A stretch of 64,000 bases of DNA from Brachyspira alvinipulli ATCC 51933 (GTDB taxonomy: Bacteria > Spirochaetota > Brachyspiria > Brachyspirales > Brachyspiraceae), in assembly GCF_000518245.1 (NCBI RefSeq), contig NZ_KI912403.1:499112-563111 (forward strand), written 5' to 3'. The notes under the pieces were generated by a model, which searched no databases, was not told the origin of the DNA, and saw only the letters and a list, made by a program, of their open reading frames with translations. Both the position numbers and the translations under genes were made by a program. Positions 45,022-54,146 of this stretch are shown piece by piece (within the stretch, counting starts at the first letter, position 1; every line of letters begins with the position of its first letter).

Positions 45022-45173
45022 ATGTTAAAAAAGTGTGTTGTTTATTAATTCTAATTATGATATTATTATCTTGTTCCGATAAAGATACCGAAAAAACTGA
45101 TGACAAAAATAATGTTAATGTTATGAAAGATGATGAATATATACAAAATATAGTAAAAGACTCTTCAAAATAA
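45022..45173 (+). pseudogene. Small lipoprotein broken or switched by a frameshift in an A6 tract
   Basis: ATG at 45022 follows AGGA by about 9 bases but its frame stops after 8 codons (M L K K C V V Y). Adding one A in the six-A run at 45027-45032 would give a 50-residue lipoprotein: MLKKVCCLLI, then a hydrophobic core and lipobox LLSC, then an acidic tail, ending at TAA 45171-45173. That stop is immediately followed by the ATG of the next gene. The intact frame can otherwise be reached only from a weak TTG at 45006 or GTG at 45033. It may be a phase-variable gene or a sequencing error in the homopolymer. Confidence 0.6.
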
Positions 45174-46082
45174 ATGGATACAAAAATGAATATAAAGGCA
45201 TACTTTGCTACATTTTTCAGCATATTTATATGGGGTATAACATTCATATCAACAAAAATATTACTTAATGATTTTACACCTATAGAAATACTTTTTACTA
45301 GATTTTTGCTAGGGTTCATATTATTAATGATAATATACCCTAAAAACAACAAAATATATCCCAAAAAAGATGAATTTTTATTTGCTTTAACTGGATTAAG
45401 TGGTGTAACTTTATATTATCTCTTTGAAAATATAGCATTAAATTATTCTTTGGCATCAAATGTCGGCATATTAGTAGCAATAGGACCATTATTTACAGGA
45501 ATTTTTGCATCAATATTTTTGAAAGAAAAATTAAAATTTAATTTTTTTATAGGATTTATATTTTCAATTATTGGAATTGCTGTTATAACATTTAATGGAA
45601 AATTTATTTTAAAATTAAATCCAATAGGAGATATGTTCGCTTTACTTGCCGCTGTTATGTGGGGTGTATATTCTGTATTAGTTAAAGCTGTAGGAGATTT
45701 AGGATATGACTCTGTATGTATAACTAAAAAAACTTTTATATACGGCTTAATATTTATGCTGCCTATATTATTTTTTATGAAATTTGATGTTAATATTAAT
45801 GATTATATCAAACCTGTTAACATAATTAATATTTTATTCTTATCATTTGTAGCATGTACTTTATGCTTCATAACATGGGCATACTCTACTAGAATATTAG
45901 GGGCTGTAAAAAATAATACATATATATATCTTATCCCTATAGTAACTGCAGCAACTTCAAAAATAGTTTTAAATGAAAATATAACACCACTAGCAATTTT
46001 AGGTATTTTATTGATATTATCTGGAGTAATTATTTCAGAAAAGGATATCTTTAATAAGAAAAAAGAAGTTACTAATCATTAG
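45174..46082 (+). CDS. EamA-family (DMT) transporter
   Basis: The 302-residue inner-membrane protein has about ten hydrophobic helices in two EamA repeats: the first begins [22 protein letters not shown] and the second near [25 protein letters not shown] (residues about 145-170). The family exports or imports small metabolites and amino acids. The ATG directly follows the stop of the small lipoprotein frame (TAAATG). The last 11 bases overlap the nth gene from the other strand. Substrate unknown. Confidence 0.82.
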   Translation: MDTKMNIKAYFATFFSIFIWGITFISTKILLNDFTPIEILFTRFLLGFILLMIIYPKNNKIYPKKDEFLFALTGLSGVTLYYLFENIALNYSLASNVGILVAIGPLFTGIFASIFLKEKLKFNFFIGFIFSIIGIAVITFNGKFILKLNPIGDMFALLAAVMWGVYSVLVKAVGDLGYDSVCITKKTFIYGLIFMLPILFFMKFDVNINDYIKPVNIINILFLSFVACTLCFITWAYSTRILGAVKNNTYIYLIPIVTAATSKIVLNENITPLAILGILLILSGVIISEKDIFNKKKEVTNH

Positions 46083-46770
46083 ATTTTTTTCTACTTTTTT
46101 TAGATACTTTATTTTCTTTATATTCATTTTTAAAATAATCGCAATATTGTGATACAGTACATTTATTGCATAATGGAGATATAGGTTTGCATAGATTCTG
46201 TCCATATACAACTAAAGTATCATTATAAACTCTCCAATATTCTTTAGGCAATTTATCTCTCAAAGCAAATTCTGTTTCTTCAGGTGTTTTTGTATTAACA
46301 TATCCAAATCTGTTTGATATTCTATGCACATGAGTATCAACACATATACCATCTTTATCAAATGCTTCTGTAACAACTAAATTTGCAACCTTTCTGCCTA
46401 CCCCTTTAAGTTTTAAAAGCTCATCAATCTCATCGGGAACATTGCCTTTAAAATCATCTATAATCATTTGAGAAACTTCTAATATATTTTTTGCCTTTAC
46501 TTTATAAAAACCAACAGGATATATTAATTTAGCTATTTCCTCTTCTGATAATTTAAGCATATCTTTTGGATTTCCTGCTTTTTCAAATAATCTCATAGAG
46601 GCGTCTCTAGTTGTAGGATCTTTAGTTCTAAGAGAAAGCATTGTAGATATTAAAATTTTATATGCATCCCTATTAGTTAAAATCTTTATTTCAGTAACCA
46701 CAGGCATAGGCATTTCTTTTGTAACCTTAGTAAGTTCTTTCATTATAGGGTGTATATCATTGTCATTCAT
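46072..46770 (-). CDS. nth: Endonuclease III
   Basis: Nth removes oxidised pyrimidines in base-excision repair and cuts the abasic site. I use the ATG at 46770 (232 residues), with GAGGA upstream; a TTG at 46782 would sit next to it. The helix-hairpin-helix [16 protein letters not shown] carries the catalytic Lys, the catalytic Asp is in [12 protein letters not shown], and the [4Fe-4S] pattern C-x6-C-x2-C-x5-C lies in [17 protein letters not shown]. The convergent EamA gene overlaps its 3-prime end by 11 bases. Confidence 0.92.
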   Translation of the reverse strand: MNDNDIHPIMKELTKVTKEMPMPVVTEIKILTNRDAYKILISTMLSLRTKDPTTRDASMRLFEKAGNPKDMLKLSEEEIAKLIYPVGFYKVKAKNILEVSQMIIDDFKGNVPDEIDELLKLKGVGRKVANLVVTEAFDKDGICVDTHVHRISNRFGYVNTKTPEETEFALRDKLPKEYWRVYNDTLVVYGQNLCKPISPLCNKCTVSQYCDYFKNEYKENKVSKKSRKKSND

Positions 46771-46791
46771 AAAAAATATCAATCCTCAATA

Positions 46792-47871
46792 TTACTTTTC
46801 AAATAAATACCAAAATACAGAATCCCTTTTTATAAAAGGCTTTAATTCAGAATATGTTAAATCAACTTCAATAATACCTTGAGCATATCCTGCTATTTTA
46901 TAAACAGGCCATATAAACTTAATACCTGTAGGCGTTATATCAAAAGTATCACTCAATTCTATTGAATAAAAATCAAAAAAATCTTTCTCTGTAAAATTTC
47001 TAAGAAGTTTGCTTCTCATTAAGTTAATTAAATCTCTGTCATTCTTATTTTCTATCAATTCTGATATATTATTGCCTATCCTAGCTCCTGTAGAAATTAA
47101 ATATATAGCTGGTACAGAATTATATATTCCGTGCATCCCACCAGCATAGGAATAATTATATATAGAAAAAGATATTATTTTATTATCTAAAAAAGAAACA
47201 TTTATTTCTCTTTTTATATAAAAATCCATGTTATCATTTAAGCCTTCTTTCCAGCTTCCATATTCATCTATAATAGCACTATTAAGCAAAAAATGTATTC
47301 TATTTTCATTCAATGATTTTATTCCATCAACATCTAAAGAAATTTTATCTATTGCATTTAAATTTTTAGTATTTTTGATAATAATTGCATCTTTACTAGA
47401 TTCAAAGTAATTAGCTTCCTTTGTATCTGTTTTTAATATAGAAGTTATAATCTCTATATTATTTATAGGGAAAGATGTTTTTCTTGAAAATTTAAAATCA
47501 TATTTATTATTACCGTCATTAGATGACCATTCTCCTACAAACACCAAATCATCAGAGATAGTTCCTTCAAAATATCCTGTTACACGATTATTTACTGACT
47601 CTTTAATATTAAAGCTATTTCCTGAAATTTTACCTTCTATGTTAATGAATTGCCTTATTGTATCATAATAATATTTTCCTGATATATTTTTCTCGTCCAA
47701 ATACAAATAAACATATATCTTAACATCTCCTATATTACCCTCACAGAAAAAGAAATTCTTTTTTAATATCTCAGGAGTTTGAGCAGATAAAATACTTGTA
47801 AAGAATATAAATATTAATATAATTTTTGTAAATAATATTTTCAATATATAACTTCCATTTATTAATTTCAT
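46792..47871 (-). CDS. Exported protein with C-terminal DUF3298/RsiV-like domain
   Basis: The 359-residue product has a signal peptide (up to about residue 30, ending ILSA) and an N-terminal beta region GDVKIYVYLYLDEKNISGKYYYDT with repeated G-x-x-G turns. The C-terminal half from about residue 195 matches the DUF3298 pattern of RsiV/PdaC proteins: SYAGGMHGIYNSVPAIYLISTGARI and TPTGIKFIWPVYKIAGYAQGIIEVDLTYSELK. In other bacteria this domain binds lysozyme or muropeptides. No lipobox is visible. Location periplasmic. The gene ends 21 bases before the nth start on the same strand, so it may precede nth in one transcript. Confidence 0.65.
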   Translation of the reverse strand: MKLINGSYILKILFTKIILIFIFFTSILSAQTPEILKKNFFFCEGNIGDVKIYVYLYLDEKNISGKYYYDTIRQFINIEGKISGNSFNIKESVNNRVTGYFEGTISDDLVFVGEWSSNDGNNKYDFKFSRKTSFPINNIEIITSILKTDTKEANYFESSKDAIIIKNTKNLNAIDKISLDVDGIKSLNENRIHFLLNSAIIDEYGSWKEGLNDNMDFYIKREINVSFLDNKIISFSIYNYSYAGGMHGIYNSVPAIYLISTGARIGNNISELIENKNDRDLINLMRSKLLRNFTEKDFFDFYSIELSDTFDITPTGIKFIWPVYKIAGYAQGIIEVDLTYSELKPFIKRDSVFWYLFEK

Positions 47872-47936
47872 ATTATTATATATTTTAATAAAAATAAAAC
47901 AAGATATAATTTTTTAATATATTGACCATATATAAA

Positions 47937-47967
47937 ATGAGTACATCATTATAAATGACGTACTCAT
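47937..47967 (-). terminator. Rho-independent terminator of tpiA
   Basis: The stem ATGAGTAC/GTACTCAT is continued past one mismatch by TCATT/AATGA. On the minus strand it is followed by TTTTATAT. Confidence 0.8.
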
Positions 47968-47984
47968 AATAAATACTAAAATAA

Positions 47985-48746
47985 TTATTTAGCAATATAA
48001 TTAACTATTCTAGCAAATTTATCTGCAACTAATGAAGCACCGCCTACTAAAGCACCATCAATATTAGGCATATTAAGTAAATCATCAGCATTCTTTTCAT
48101 TAACACTTCCGCCGTAAAGTATTATCATACCATCAGCAACAGAATCATTGTAAAGAGATTTTAAAGTTTCTCTAATTGTTTTATGCACATCATCAGCATC
48201 TTGAGGAGTAGCAGTTTTTCCAGTACCTATAGCCCAAACAGGTTCATAAGCTATAACAACCTTTTTTGCCTCTGCCTCACTTAAACCATTAAATGCTGCT
48301 TTAGTTTGTCCGCTTACTACATTAGCTGTAATTCCTTTTTCTCTCTCTTCTAAATGTTCTCCTACACATAAAACAGGTATAAGGTTTTTATCTAAAGCTC
48401 TTTTTACCTTTTTATTAATAAGTTCATCTTTCTCACCGAAAATATCACGGCATTCAGAGTGTCCTATAATAACATACTCACATCCCACAGCTAATAACAT
48501 ATCAGCAGAAATTTGTCCTGTAAAAGCCCCCTTCTCTTCAAAATATAAATTCTGAGCACCTAATTTAATATTACTTCCTTTAATAGCATTATTAACGTCA
48601 CTCAAACAAGTAAAAGTTGGAGCTATCATTATATCTCTATCTTTTACATCTTTAACTAAATTTTTTAATTGATTAACTAATTCTAATGCTTCTTTATTAG
48701 AATTGTTCATTTTCCAGTTACCAGCTATAAGTTTTCTTCTAGCCAT
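47985..48746 (-). CDS. tpiA: Triose-phosphate isomerase
   Basis: The glycolytic enzyme interconverts dihydroxyacetone phosphate and glyceraldehyde 3-phosphate. The 253-residue product has the catalytic residues Lys12 (GNWKMN), His96 (IGHSE) and Glu168 (AYEPVWAIGTGK) and the phosphate-binding YGGSVNEKNA and GALVGGASL. Length and motifs are fully normal. AAGGAG precedes the ATG. It lies 17 bases downstream of an isochorismatase-like gene on the same strand, so the two may be cotranscribed, and ends at a terminator. Confidence 0.97.
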   Translation of the reverse strand: MARRKLIAGNWKMNNSNKEALELVNQLKNLVKDVKDRDIMIAPTFTCLSDVNNAIKGSNIKLGAQNLYFEEKGAFTGQISADMLLAVGCEYVIIGHSECRDIFGEKDELINKKVKRALDKNLIPVLCVGEHLEEREKGITANVVSGQTKAAFNGLSEAEAKKVVIAYEPVWAIGTGKTATPQDADDVHKTIRETLKSLYNDSVADGMIILYGGSVNEKNADDLLNMPNIDGALVGGASLVADKFARIVNYIAK

Positions 48747-48763
48747 ATTCTATCTCCTTAAAT

Positions 48764-49321
48764 TTATTTTATTAATTTACTTAACTCCTTGAAATTTTCA
48801 GTTTTGGAACCTTTTATATGCCAGAAAAGAGCCATCTCAGTGTTTATAATATTGGCACCAATTTTTCCCATTTGTTCCAAAGCAATTCTTTTATTTTCTT
48901 CTTTTCTTGAAGATACAGCATCTCCTACAACACAAACATTATATCCATTTTCAATTAAATGAAGAACACTGTAATAAACACAAACATGAGTTTCAATACC
49001 AAATAAAATAATATTTTTCTTATCAAGAGAATTAAATTCTTTAACAAAATCTTCTGTACCAAAAACACTAAAGTAATCTTTTGCAAATAATTTATGATTT
49101 TTAGGCAGCTCTATTCTTTCATCAGTTCCTCCAAGCCCTTTAGGATACTGTTCAGTTACTAAAACGGGAATATTATATATATTAGCTGTTTTTAATAAAA
49201 TATTTGTATTTTTTATTAATTCATCTACCCCATGCATAGCAGGCATTAATTTTTTCTGTAAGTCTATGCATATATATAAAGAATCTTCTTTATCCAAGAT
49301 AGGTTTATTCATTACTTTCAT
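48764..49321 (-). CDS. Isochorismatase-family hydrolase
   Basis: The 185-residue protein matches the cysteine-hydrolase family: the Asp of the catalytic triad in YICIDLQKKLMP (near 17-28), Lys in LPKNHKLFAKDYFSVF (near 77-90) and a nucleophilic Cys in GIETHVCVYYSV (near 108-119). Family members split amides such as nicotinamide, or isochorismate. The exact substrate is unknown. GGAG precedes the ATG. It is upstream of tpiA on the same strand with a 17-base gap. Confidence 0.85.
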   Translation of the reverse strand: MKVMNKPILDKEDSLYICIDLQKKLMPAMHGVDELIKNTNILLKTANIYNIPVLVTEQYPKGLGGTDERIELPKNHKLFAKDYFSVFGTEDFVKEFNSLDKKNIILFGIETHVCVYYSVLHLIENGYNVCVVGDAVSSRKEENKRIALEQMGKIGANIINTEMALFWHIKGSKTENFKELSKLIK

Positions 49322-49382
49322 AATAACTCCTCAATTTTTTTAAATTATAACAATAATTTAAAAAAAATCTACAAATAAAAAA

Positions 49383-49413
49383 AAGGAGAAACAATAATTT
49401 TTGTTTCCCCCTT
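49383..49413 (-). terminator. Rho-independent terminator of flaA
   Basis: Stem AAGGAGAAACAA (49383-49394) with TTGTTTCCCCCTT (49401-49413). The minus-strand read ends in a long T-run. Confidence 0.8.
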
Positions 49414-49448
49414 AAGATTCTAAACTGATTTTATGCTAAAACAAGTTA

Positions 49449-50402
49449 TTATTGAGCTTGTTCTTCAGCAGCACCTGTGTCTGTAGTAGTAGCTCCATTA
49501 TCTTCTGTAGCAGTACCATCACCGATACGTCTTTGTTCAAGCTCTCTTAAGTCAGCTTGTTCACGTATTCTAGCAGCTTCTATAGCTTGTTTTCTATCAT
49601 TTTCTGTTTTTAAGATCTGCCAAGTACCTTCATCGTCGATATCTTCTTCGAAGTCAACAACTACTACATCATACTCAACAGTTACATCTTTAACATAAGT
49701 AATGAAATCTCCGCCTTTAGTATCTTTAGTTCTGTAGAATCCTAAAGAATCTAATTTAACAGAAGGAATCATTCTAGGATAAAGAGGTTCTCTTACTAAT
49801 ACTCTGTCGCGAACATTAGGTAAATACTCTCTATTTTCCCATCTTACTTGTCTCCAACCATTGAAGTATATATTACCCATTGGATAAGATTTTAATTCAC
49901 CGAATTCATTTTGTAAGTTTACAAAGTAGCTAACTAAATAGTTACGACCATAAACCCATGAACTAATAGATTTGATTTCTCCAACGTTATGTATAACGCC
50001 TTTACCTTCTGTATATTTAGTACCATCAGCACCGCCATACATTTCAAGTTCGTATACTGGTTTTACTAAAGCATAGCTGTTCCAATCTGGTAATGGGAAA
50101 TGTACTCTTACACCAAGAACTTTACCAGCTTCCCATGCACCATTGTTACCTTTGCTGTCTACGTTAGTAACATAAGAATTTCTGCGGTTTTCTGTTAATC
50201 TAGCAGATTCATTCAACCATACAACCCAGTTATCATTATAAATGTTGTCAGCAACTGGCACTAATTCATTTGTATCACCTTCTCCAGCTTGTAAGTTGTC
50301 AGCGTTACCTGTTAAAGCAAAATCAATCAAAGTTGAGTTTGTTAAACCGTAAGCAGATGCAGCGATAAAAATGGAAGTTAATACTACGAATAACTTTTTC
50401 AT
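49449..50402 (-). CDS. flaA: Flagellar filament outer-layer (sheath) protein FlaA
   Basis: FlaA coats the periplasmic flagellar filament of spirochaetes and helps set its stiffness and shape. The 317-residue product has a Sec signal peptide (residues 1-19, ending AYG) followed by the FlaA domain, including [45 protein letters not shown] and the [22 protein letters not shown] block. The C-terminus is a Gln/Ala/Thr-rich tail. AAGGAG lies before the ATG. A near-perfect sigma-70 promoter and a terminator make it a strong single-gene unit. No other flagellar gene is in the window. Confidence 0.92.
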   Translation of the reverse strand: MKKLFVVLTSIFIAASAYGLTNSTLIDFALTGNADNLQAGEGDTNELVPVADNIYNDNWVVWLNESARLTENRRNSYVTNVDSKGNNGAWEAGKVLGVRVHFPLPDWNSYALVKPVYELEMYGGADGTKYTEGKGVIHNVGEIKSISSWVYGRNYLVSYFVNLQNEFGELKSYPMGNIYFNGWRQVRWENREYLPNVRDRVLVREPLYPRMIPSVKLDSLGFYRTKDTKGGDFITYVKDVTVEYDVVVVDFEEDIDDEGTWQILKTENDRKQAIEAARIREQADLRELEQRRIGDGTATEDNGATTTDTGAAEEQAQ

Positions 50403-50449
50403 AATTTATTGCACTCCTTGTACTAATTAATAAGCATAATAATATAACT

Positions 50450-50478
50450 TTTATACACTAAATTCCTTAATTTGTCAA
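50450..50478 (-). promoter_or_regulatory. Sigma-70 promoter of flaA
   Basis: On the minus strand TTGACA (50473-50478) and TATAAA (50450-50455) are exactly 17 bases apart, about 45 bases before the flaA ribosome-binding site and ATG. Confidence 0.75.
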
Positions 50479-50588
50479 GCAAATTTGAGTAAAAAAATAA
50501 TTCATTATTTGATATTATCTATTATTAATATATAATCTTAATCAAAAATGTAATTATGTAAATTAATTGAAAAGAAAAAGGATAAATT

Positions 50589-51605
50589 ATGTCTTCAGAA
50601 AAAACACAAAATAAAGCAAAAACTATAAAACCGCCTATTTTATTTTCAAAAACTCAGGAACTTATTAGTAAAATAACTAAACAGCTTGATGCTCCTTTAC
50701 TAGCTTATTGGAACTCCAATGGCGGAAGCGTATGCCAAAATGATGTAATTGTGCTTTCAGATATACTAAAATATATTGATAAATGCGATAAAATATACTT
50801 CTTTATAAAAAGTTCAGGCGGAAGCGGACAGGCTTCTCTTAGAATAGTACATTTACTTAGACAGTCTTTTAAAAAAGTAATAGCATTATTGCCTTTAGAA
50901 GCTGCAAGTGCTGCTACTATGTTATGCCTTGGGGCTGATGAAATACAAATGGGACCTTTGGCTTATATAACTGCTGTAGATACATCATTGCAGCATGAAC
51001 TTTCACCTGTAAATAAAAACAATACCATGGTTTATGTAAGTCAAGATGAATTATCCAGAGTAATAAAATTGTGGAAAGAGCAGTCTTCAACAAATGATAA
51101 TAACCCTTATGAACATATATATAAATACATACACCCTTTAGTTTTAGGAGCAGTTGATAGAGCATCCAGTTTATCAGTAAAGCTATGCAAAGATATTTTA
51201 TCATATCACATGAAAGATCAAAAATTAATAGAAAGCATATCGAATTCACTTAATTCAGAATATCCTTCTCATAGCTACCCTATAACAATAAAGGAAGCTC
51301 AAAAATTGGGACTTAATGTAAAAGATATGGATAATAAACTTAATGATTCTTTAATGTCATTAAATGAATATTATTCAGAAATGGGACAGAAATCATGCAC
51401 AGATTATGATGAACTCAATTACCATGACAATGAAATATTAAATATACATGAAGGTACTGGAATACAAATATACTATCAAGAAGATAAAGATTGGCATTAC
51501 AGAGTTGAGGAAAGAAGATGGATTCCGATGAATGACAACAGCTCTTGGATAAAAAATACTATCACAAAAGGAAAACAAAAGAAAAGCATATTCCATATAA
51601 GATAA
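50589..51605 (+). CDS. SDH/SppA-like ClpP-fold serine protease
   Basis: The 338-residue protein has the crotonase/ClpP-like fold of the SDH_sah family: an oxyanion loop SSGGSGQASL (75-84), the nucleophile candidate Ser107 in EAASAATM and a following LGADEIQMGPLAYITAVDTSL. The C-terminal half (from about 230) carries SHSYPITIKEAQKLGLNV, typical of SppA-like enzymes. No signal peptide or transmembrane segment is visible, unlike SppA. A metallophosphoesterase gene starts 5 bases after its stop. It is divergent from flaA. Whether it is a protease in vivo is not known for this group. Confidence 0.7.
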   Translation: MSSEKTQNKAKTIKPPILFSKTQELISKITKQLDAPLLAYWNSNGGSVCQNDVIVLSDILKYIDKCDKIYFFIKSSGGSGQASLRIVHLLRQSFKKVIALLPLEAASAATMLCLGADEIQMGPLAYITAVDTSLQHELSPVNKNNTMVYVSQDELSRVIKLWKEQSSTNDNNPYEHIYKYIHPLVLGAVDRASSLSVKLCKDILSYHMKDQKLIESISNSLNSEYPSHSYPITIKEAQKLGLNVKDMDNKLNDSLMSLNEYYSEMGQKSCTDYDELNYHDNEILNIHEGTGIQIYYQEDKDWHYRVEERRWIPMNDNSSWIKNTITKGKQKKSIFHIR

Positions 51606-51610
51606 TCACT

Positions 51611-52144
51611 ATGATTTACTTTATTTCAGATACTCATTTTAATTCATGCAGCATATTAAAAACTAGAAAATGTTTTAAAAGTTTAGATGATATGCATACT
51701 GTTTTAATCAATAATTGGAATAATAATATATCAAACGATGATGAAGTTTATATATTAGGAGACTTCTCTAATGAAAAAGGATATATAAAAACAGAAAGTA
51801 TATTGTCTAAACTTAATGGCAAAAAATATTTGTTAATAGGCAATAATGATAATTTTTTAAAAAATAAAAATTTTAACAGAGATTTATTTATTTTTATAAA
51901 AGATTATTATTTACTTCACACTAACATAAAAAATAAAAATTCTAAAACTATAGATATAGCATTATGCCATTATCCAATATATGAATGGGATGGAATGCAT
52001 AGAGGTACATTGCATATACACGGGCATATACATAAAAAAATATTTTATAATAAATTAGCCTTTAATACCTCATGCAATATACATAATTTCTGCCCTATTT
52101 CATTAGAAAATATATTAAAAGAATTGGAAATATATTTAAAATAA
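51611..52144 (+). CDS. Calcineurin-like metallophosphoesterase
   Basis: I place the start at 51611 (177 residues), where the protein begins MIYFISDTHF. A longer frame from 51545 would run inside the previous gene. Metal ligands follow the family order: D and H in SDTHF, D in YILGDFSN, N in LIGNNDN (normally GNHD), H in CHYPIYEWDG and HGHIHK near the end. It is similar to small YfcE-like or phage-type phosphoesterases. It follows the SDH-like gene by 5 bases, so they are cotranscribed. The missing His of GNHD suggests altered activity. Substrate unknown. Confidence 0.8.
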   Translation: MIYFISDTHFNSCSILKTRKCFKSLDDMHTVLINNWNNNISNDDEVYILGDFSNEKGYIKTESILSKLNGKKYLLIGNNDNFLKNKNFNRDLFIFIKDYYLLHTNIKNKNSKTIDIALCHYPIYEWDGMHRGTLHIHGHIHKKIFYNKLAFNTSCNIHNFCPISLENILKELEIYLK

Positions 52145-52354
52145 ATTTTTTATATATCATATTAAAACTTGATTATTAAATAAAAAATTATTCAATATAA
52201 AAAAATAGAATTAATGAATTAAGAATACATTAAAAATTTTTAGCTTTCTAGATTATTATTTAAAATAAATTTATAAATACATCACTATTTTAACGTATTA
52301 AATGTTTTATAATTACAAAAGCAGAAATAAGAAACAAATATTTTTTATTATATC
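52145..52354. other. Short AT-rich gap between convergent genes
   Basis: About 210 bases with no gene, repeat or convincing terminator seen. Confidence 0.4.
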
Positions 52355-53344
52355 TTATAGTCGGCTTATTATTTTTTCAAATATATCTATTACTTCTTTT
52401 GGTTTTATAACTTCTCTACATTCAAAAGTATTAATCTTGCATTTCTTACCGCCGCATATACAAGCTGAATTATCAGGTTTCTTCTCTATAACATAACTAT
52501 TAATACCTATAGGAGAATTTTGATCTGAAGGTGTTGCAAAATATAAAGCCAAAGTTGGTATACCCACTATAGAAGCAACATGCATAGCTCCTGAATCATT
52601 ACCTATAAATCCTTTGCATAAACTCAAAATAGCCGCTATCATATCAAGAGACATATACGGTATTATAGGATCTTTAAGAAGCATTGCTGAAATTTTATCT
52701 GAAATCTCTTTTTCATTAGGAGTTGTAACGAATAATGTCAAAGCATCATATTTATTTGATAGATAATTTGCAACCTCAGCAAAATATTCTTCCTTCCAAA
52801 TCTTTCCAACACTATTAGTAGCACCTATACCATAAGCAAATACAATTTTATTATCTGGATTCACTTCTTTTATGTATTCTTTTGCTTTATTAACTATTTC
52901 ATCTTTTATATTTAATTTTATTGTAGGTCTTTTTTTATCTATATCAATAGCTTTAAGTAAATTAACATAATAATCTGCTGTATGTGCCCATCTTATATCT
53001 TTTCTATCAACAGCATCAGTTAACATAAAATTTCTATAATCTGCCTTATATCCTATACGTCTTTTTATACCATGTCCGAAAATTCTAAAAGCACTCTCAA
53101 ATGAATTAGGAAAAATCAAAGCAGCATCGAAATTATATTTTCTTAAGTTTTGGAAATTTTTAGTTTCTATACATTCATCTACTAAATCGCTTACTGTAAG
53201 TATACCGTACATTGATTTTTTAGCCATTGCGGTTATTTTAATATCTTTGTATTTTTCCTTTATTAGAGAAATTGCCGGCATAGACATAACAATATCTCCA
53301 AGCCAATTAGGCGAATGTATAAGCAAATTTCGTATATTATCCAT
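52355..53344 (-). CDS. waaF: Family 9 glycosyltransferase (heptosyltransferase II type)
   Basis: The 329-residue protein has GT9 features: an N-terminal LIHSPNWLGDIVMSMPAISLIK near 8-29 (the NWLGDxVM block is typical of WaaF), a central FAYGIGATNSVGKIWKEEYFAEVA near 169-192 and the donor-binding FIGNDSGAMHVASIVGIPTLALYFAT near 247-272. These enzymes add heptose to lipid A-core or similar lipooligosaccharide. It has a Cys-rich C-terminal part (ACICGGKKCKINTFEC) that is often seen in this subgroup. It is the last gene of a minus-strand group with two upstream genes. Sugar specificity is not proven by sequence. Confidence 0.8.
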   Translation of the reverse strand: MDNIRNLLIHSPNWLGDIVMSMPAISLIKEKYKDIKITAMAKKSMYGILTVSDLVDECIETKNFQNLRKYNFDAALIFPNSFESAFRIFGHGIKRRIGYKADYRNFMLTDAVDRKDIRWAHTADYYVNLLKAIDIDKKRPTIKLNIKDEIVNKAKEYIKEVNPDNKIVFAYGIGATNSVGKIWKEEYFAEVANYLSNKYDALTLFVTTPNEKEISDKISAMLLKDPIIPYMSLDMIAAILSLCKGFIGNDSGAMHVASIVGIPTLALYFATPSDQNSPIGINSYVIEKKPDNSACICGGKKCKINTFECREVIKPKEVIDIFEKIISRL

Positions 53345-53371
53345 AAAATAAAATAATATAAAAACATAAAA

Positions 53372-54136
53372 CTACAAGTCATCTAAATCTATAAAATCAT
53401 TCATAAATTTTTCATAACCGTTTATTATATTTTTATAAGCACTTCCTTCCATTATTAAATTATTAGATTTTCTAACATTGATAAAATATTCATAAAGCAT
53501 AGAAAAATCATTTTTAAAAGTATTTTTCCACGAATCTTTAGAATCATCAATAACATCTATACTGCCGCAATTAAATATCATATATCTCAATAATTTATTT
53601 TGGCTATTTTGAGAAGAAATAACCATATCAATATATTTATCATTTACAAAAGTTAATTGATCCTGAATATATATAGAATTAATAACACTTTCATCTGTAG
53701 GTATCAATTTTTCATTTTCATCTATATAATTATTAGAATAATAATTTACATCATTAAATATTATGTGAAGATAAAAAGCAGGCAGCTTAACATCCATAGG
53801 CTTCATGCTTATTAATGTATTAGCTAAATTAGTCAAAGCTGTATCTAATAGTTTAACTTTAACTTGATTATTTGATATACTTATCTCTTTTATTACAGCA
53901 CTATGCATTTGACTAAGTCCTATATAATCAATGCTTCTGCCTAATCTTATAGAATTAGAAAATAAAAAATTTTTATACACATTATCAGATACATAACATC
54001 TTTCAAATGTTTCATCATCTAATATAATAGCATCTTTATCCGAACGTCCTTGATATTGACTATAAAATATAGTTTCATATACACTAGGCGACAACATAGA
54101 TGCTATCTCATATAATTTCACATTATTATAATCCAT
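53372..54136 (-). CDS. Hypothetical protein between P-loop and glycosyltransferase genes
   Basis: The 254-residue product has no signal peptide or membrane helix. Its sequence is Asn, Asp, Ile and Ser-rich, with possible beta strands such as IRLGRSIDYIGLSQMHSAVIKEISI and helical stretches toward the C-terminus. Both this gene and the P-loop gene start with MDYN, which is curious but may be chance. The gap to the upstream P-loop gene is 10 bases and to the glycosyltransferase 27, so all three may be in one transcript. I cannot assign a function. Confidence 0.5.
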   Translation of the reverse strand: MDYNNVKLYEIASMLSPSVYETIFYSQYQGRSDKDAIILDDETFERCYVSDNVYKNFLFSNSIRLGRSIDYIGLSQMHSAVIKEISISNNQVKVKLLDTALTNLANTLISMKPMDVKLPAFYLHIIFNDVNYYSNNYIDENEKLIPTDESVINSIYIQDQLTFVNDKYIDMVISSQNSQNKLLRYMIFNCGSIDVIDDSKDSWKNTFKNDFSMLYEYFINVRKSNNLIMEGSAYKNIINGYEKFMNDFIDLDDL

Positions 54137-54146
54137 AAATCAAAAA

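Noticed and set aside
51545..51610. Longer metallophosphoesterase start inside the SDH-like gene
   Set aside because: The family begins at MIYFISDTHF. The extra residues are Lys-rich and only a reading of the upstream gene in another frame.
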